A stretch of DNA of 15,397 bases. It comes from an uncultured Eubacteriales bacterium. GTDB lineage: Bacteria; Bacillota; Clostridia; Oscillospirales; Acutalibacteraceae. Below are positions 13,138-15,397 of the stretch, one piece after another. The notes beneath the pieces are model-generated. The model saw only the letters and a program-made list of their open reading frames with translations. It had not been told where the DNA came from and did not search any database. Positions within the stretch are counted from its first letter, which is position 1; every line of letters begins with the position of its first letter. The position numbers and the translations under genes are program-made. Location of the stretch: the NCBI GenBank assembly GCA_900313125.1, contig OMPZ01000013.1:1-15397 (forward strand). Direction: 5' to 3'.

Positions 13138-13800
13138 ATGGAAGAGTTATATACATATTGTCTGCCCGACAAGAAAAAAGCGAAGTTCATGGCTTTTTAT
13201 ATGTGTGCGATGGCGATACCTATTGCCGCATTTGGATTTTTCGGAGGAGCGCTCAGATCAAGCTCCTCCTCCGACAGGACGCTGCCGATCTTTTTCATCA
13301 TGCTGTGCCCGATAACGGCATGGATATTATATTGGAAAATGTACGGTTCAAAGAAAAAGGATCTCGAAAAATGCATAAAAGCCTGCGGTAAAAAAGGTCT
13401 TTCCGAACAGGCTGTATTGAACGACTTTCGCGTAAGCAGACCTCATTTTGACGGTCAGCTCCGGGTGGGGCAGTACCTTCTGTTTCCGAAAGGAAAGGGC
13501 TACATATTCCGTTATGACGAGATAGAGTCTCTCGGTATAAAACGCATAAACACAAACTATACCTCCGGCGACTCGGCAACGAACACATATCTCGAAGCGA
13601 AGCTGCGCCATGAATTCTATGAGATTTGCAGGATCGACAACTGCACAAATCAAAATGTTCAGGTCTCTCAGTTCGCGAATTTCATTTCCGTGAAAGCACC
13701 GAATATACGGCTGCAGCAGGGCGAGCGAGTATTTACAAAGCGCGTGGACGATACGTCTGACGACGGCGACGACGGCGATACCTATTACCCCGACGATTGA
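13138..13800 (+). CDS. hypothetical two-helix membrane protein
   Basis: I do not recognise this 220-residue protein. Two membrane segments lie at about residues 16-38 and 48-68, separated by a short Ser-rich stretch. They are followed by a cytoplasmic-looking domain (about 70-200) with G-Q-Y-L-L-F-P-K-G-K-G-Y-I-F-R-Y-D-E-I-E, suggestive of a small beta-rich or PH-like fold, then an acidic tail of repeated D-D-G ending YYPDD. No catalytic motif is visible. AGAGGGA at 13126-13132 serves the ATG. It lies 33 bases after serS with no terminator between, so it may be co-transcribed. A broken second copy of the same family lies immediately downstream (13856-14049). Confidence 0.75.
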   Translation: MEELYTYCLPDKKKAKFMAFYMCAMAIPIAAFGFFGGALRSSSSSDRTLPIFFIMLCPITAWILYWKMYGSKKKDLEKCIKACGKKGLSEQAVLNDFRVSRPHFDGQLRVGQYLLFPKGKGYIFRYDEIESLGIKRINTNYTSGDSATNTYLEAKLRHEFYEICRIDNCTNQNVQVSQFANFISVKAPNIRLQQGERVFTKRVDDTSDDGDDGDTYYPDD

Positions 13801-13855
13801 TATCTCATAATGCTTGCCCAAATGATCTATCGTCAAAGATCCGTGGAATGCAGAA

Positions 13856-14049
13856 ATGAATAAGATCTATAAATATGCACTTCCAAACAAGAATGTCCTA
13901 TATATAGTGATAACGGTATCGGCTGTTTTGGCAGGAGAGTGATTTTTCAAAAAATGAAAGCGCCGTATATTAGGATAAACATGACGTTTGTTCAAACCAG
14001 AACCTATCACGATTATAAACTAACACCTCCTAAGCCGGACGATGATTGA
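13856..14049 (+). pseudogene. internally deleted remnant of a paralog of the preceding gene
   Basis: An ATG at 13856 opens a 28-codon reading (MNKIYKYALPNKN...) that resembles the N-terminus MEELYTYCLPDKK of the preceding gene, then stops at 13940-13942. In the +2 frame, from GTG at 13939 to the TGA at 14047-14049, V-I-F-Q-K-M-K-A-P-Y-I-R-I matches N-F-I-S-V-K-A-P-N-I-R-L near the C-terminus of that protein (residues 181-192). It also ends in an acidic P-D-D-D, like its YYPDD. About 150 internal residues are missing and the frame is shifted, so this is best read as a decayed duplicate. Nucleotide divergence suggests the two copies were already distinct paralogs before the loss. Confidence 0.7.
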
Positions 14050-14060
14050 CAGGGAAAACA

Positions 14061-14099
14061 TTACAAAAAGGGAAGAGCGCCGCGCGGTGTTCTTCCCTT
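14061..14099 (-). terminator. terminator of the SleB-type gene
   Basis: Bases 14068-14081 pair with 14086-14099 over 14 bp (two G-T wobbles) around GCGC. Read on the minus strand the stem ends CCCTTTTTG, giving the T-run of an intrinsic terminator just downstream of the minus-strand hydrolase gene. Confidence 0.8.
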
Positions 14100-14122
14100 A
14101 ATAGTTTATACCGGTTCCTGAA

Positions 14123-14779
14123 TTACATACAAAAAACGTGCTTGCCGATAGTAAGCATTATCGGGCGCGAGCGTATCCAGCGGCTCGTTGCCGTGACGGG
14201 GTTGTAGTAGTAGATGCAGCCGTTCGAGGGGTCCCAGCCGTTGAGCGCGTCTACTGCGGCACGCTTGCTCGACTCCGCGACGGGCTGGTTTATCTGACCG
14301 TCGTCAATGCAGGAGAACGCGCCGCTCTGGTAAACGACGCCGGCTATCGTGTTCGGGAAGGAAGGGTGCTCCACTCTGTTGAGTATCACGGCGCCTACAG
14401 CGACCTGACCCTCATACGGCTCGCCGCGCGCTTCCGCCGAGATAGTGCGCGCAAGCAGATCTACCTCGCTCTGAGAGTAGCCGTAATTGTTCGAGCTGCC
14501 CGACAAGCCGAGGTACAGAAGCGTTTTTGATCCTGCTATACCGTCGGGCGTAAGACCGACGCTTTTCTGAAACGCCACGACGGCGTTTTTTGTCTGCGAG
14601 CCGTATACGCCGTCTATCGCGCCGGAATAAAAGCCGAGCTGCTGGAGCTTCTGCTGTATCTGCGTGACCTCGCCGCCTGTCGAGCCGACCTTTGAGAGCG
14701 CGGAAACGTGAAGCCCGATAATTGCCGCGGTGAGCGAAAGCACAAGCAGCAGCGCAAGAAGAACAAATAATTTTTTCAT
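14123..14779 (-). CDS. sleB: SleB-type cell wall hydrolase (spore cortex-lytic family)
   Basis: This 218-residue exported protein combines a signal peptide or membrane anchor (about 1-28), a peptidoglycan-binding domain (about 36-90, with QQKLQQLGFYSGAIDGVYG and VGLTPDG) and a Hydrolase-2/SleB catalytic domain (about 103-218). In ISAEARGEPYEGQVAVGAV, Glu116 is the expected catalytic acid of this lytic transglycosylase family, and the C-terminal I-G-x-H-x-F matches. In spore formers SleB degrades the muramic-lactam cortex during germination; similar enzymes also act in vegetative cells. The length is shorter than Bacillus SleB (about 305) because the linker is short. CGGAGG lies upstream of the ATG with normal spacing. 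No ypeB partner is seen nearby. It is transcribed divergently from fba. Confidence 0.88.
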   Translation of the reverse strand: MKKLFVLLALLLVLSLTAAIIGLHVSALSKVGSTGGEVTQIQQKLQQLGFYSGAIDGVYGSQTKNAVVAFQKSVGLTPDGIAGSKTLLYLGLSGSSNNYGYSQSEVDLLARTISAEARGEPYEGQVAVGAVILNRVEHPSFPNTIAGVVYQSGAFSCIDDGQINQPVAESSKRAAVDALNGWDPSNGCIYYYNPVTATSRWIRSRPIMLTIGKHVFCM

Positions 14780-14888
14780 GATCTGCCTCCGAAAAAGAAT
14801 ATGGTCTTATTTATTTCCTGAGAAGTAAAATTTATACGGAAAGCGCGCCGTTAAAAATAAATTTTTTGAAAAAAATTCAATTAACCAC

Positions 14889-14917
14889 TTTATATTTTTC
14901 GCAATATATAGTATAAT
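14889..14917 (+). promoter_or_regulatory. fba promoter
   Basis: TTTATA (14889-14894), a 17-base spacer and a perfect TATAAT (14912-14917) give a good vegetative-type promoter with a weak -35. The leader of about 45 bases contains AGGAGTG at 14954-14960. The AT-rich stretch 14820-14890 upstream may act as an UP element and separates the divergent hydrolase gene. Confidence 0.75.
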
Positions 14918-14969
14918 TGACTCGTAGGGTTTTATTCCCAAATAGATATTTTCAGGAGTGTGAATCACA

Positions 14970-15397
14970 ATGTTAGTAAACGCTAGAGACATGCTCGTAA
15001 AGGCTAAGGCAGGTCATTACGCAGTAGGTCAGTTCAACATCAACAACCTTGAGTGGACAAAGGCTATCCTTCTCACAGCTCAGGAGCTTAATTCACCTGT
15101 TATCCTCGGTGTATCCGAAGGCGCAGGCAAGTATATGACAGGCTTTAAGACCGTTGCTGCAATGGTAAAGGCTATGGACGAGTCTCTCGGCATCACAGTT
15201 CCGGTCGCTCTTCACCTTGACCACGGCACATACGAGGGCTGCTACAAGTGCGTAGAGGCAGGCTTTACTTCGATCATGTTCGACGGCTCGCACTATCCGT
15301 TTGAAGAGAACCTTGCAAAGAGCAAGGAGCTCGTTAACGTAGCTCACAACCTCGGTCTTTCGATCGAGTGCGAGGTCGGCTCTATCGGCGGCGAAGA
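14970..15397 (+). CDS. fba: class II fructose-bisphosphate aldolase (3' end outside window)
   Basis: The first 142 residues of a class II, zinc-dependent fructose-1,6-bisphosphate aldolase are present; the gene runs past the window end. It cleaves fructose-1,6-bisphosphate into dihydroxyacetone phosphate and glyceraldehyde-3-phosphate in glycolysis. Diagnostic blocks are YAVGQFNINNLEW (18-30), P-V-A-L-H-L-D-H-G with the catalytic Asp84 and zinc ligand His85, F-D-G-S-H-Y-P-F-E-E-N near 104-114, and I-E-C-E-V-G with Glu135 as likely second zinc ligand. The ATG at 14970 is served by AGGAGTG nine bases upstream. Codon use is strongly biased, as for a highly expressed gene. The remaining zinc ligands lie beyond the window. 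Confidence 0.95.
   Translation, partial: MLVNARDMLVKAKAGHYAVGQFNINNLEWTKAILLTAQELNSPVILGVSEGAGKYMTGFKTVAAMVKAMDESLGITVPVALHLDHGTYEGCYKCVEAGFTSIMFDGSHYPFEENLAKSKELVNVAHNLGLSIECEVGSIGGE

Noticed and set aside
1..15397. Origin of replication, tRNA/rRNA genes or CRISPR array
   Set aside because: No cluster of DnaA boxes, no tRNA cloverleaf or rRNA sequence and no regularly spaced repeats were seen; the origin is probably just outside the left edge.

Overview
The window looks like a chromosomal segment close to the replication origin of a low/mid-GC Firmicute, most likely a Clostridia of the Ruminococcus (Oscillospiraceae) type. The evidence is the gene order rpmH-rnpA-yidD-yidC-khpB(jag)-mnmE-mnmG-rsmG-noc-parA-parB, which is the classical Firmicute origin-flanking block, together with perfect parS sites, strong AGGAGG-type ribosome binding sites and a SleB-type spore cortex hydrolase. 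The species assignment is inference. dnaA and oriC are not in the window, and I saw no DnaA-box cluster.

Left part (1-3172): rpmH with a promoter at the window edge; a 209-nt intergenic stretch made of consecutive hairpins; rnpA, yidD, yidC and khpB, i.e. ribosomal protein L34, RNase P protein, membrane insertion machinery and an RNA-binding protein. A strong terminator closes this block. KhpB carries an unusually long Arg/Gly/Asn-rich tail.

Middle part (3173-8760): a small unknown membrane protein, then the tRNA-modifying pair mnmE-mnmG and the 16S rRNA methyltransferase rsmG. A perfect parS site lies inside the mnmG coding sequence. rsmG converges on a minus-strand four-helix membrane protein of the DUF3592 type. 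Between that gene and noc lies a 123-bp non-coding element with 15-bp terminal inverted repeats, GC-rich internal hairpins and TA ends, which looks like a miniature transposable element.

Partition part (8761-13800): a divergent Noc/ParB-family gene, a strong hairpin terminator, one perfect and one degenerate parS site beside a good promoter, then parA, parB, a small TPR-like protein and serS. The last three are linked by 1-base and 4-base overlaps. The Noc-like protein has mixed specificity residues. SerRS has signature blocks that I associate with archaeal rather than ordinary bacterial SerRS. An unknown two-helix membrane protein follows, and just after it are the degraded ends of a second copy of that protein.

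Right part (13801-15397): the pseudogene remnant, a minus-strand cell-wall hydrolase of the SleB type with its own terminator, and, divergently, the start of fba (class II fructose-bisphosphate aldolase), cut by the window edge.

The most unusual points are the hybrid Noc-like protein with its nearby degenerate parS, the archaeal-type SerRS, the MITE-like element, the internally deleted paralog and the RG-rich tail on KhpB.
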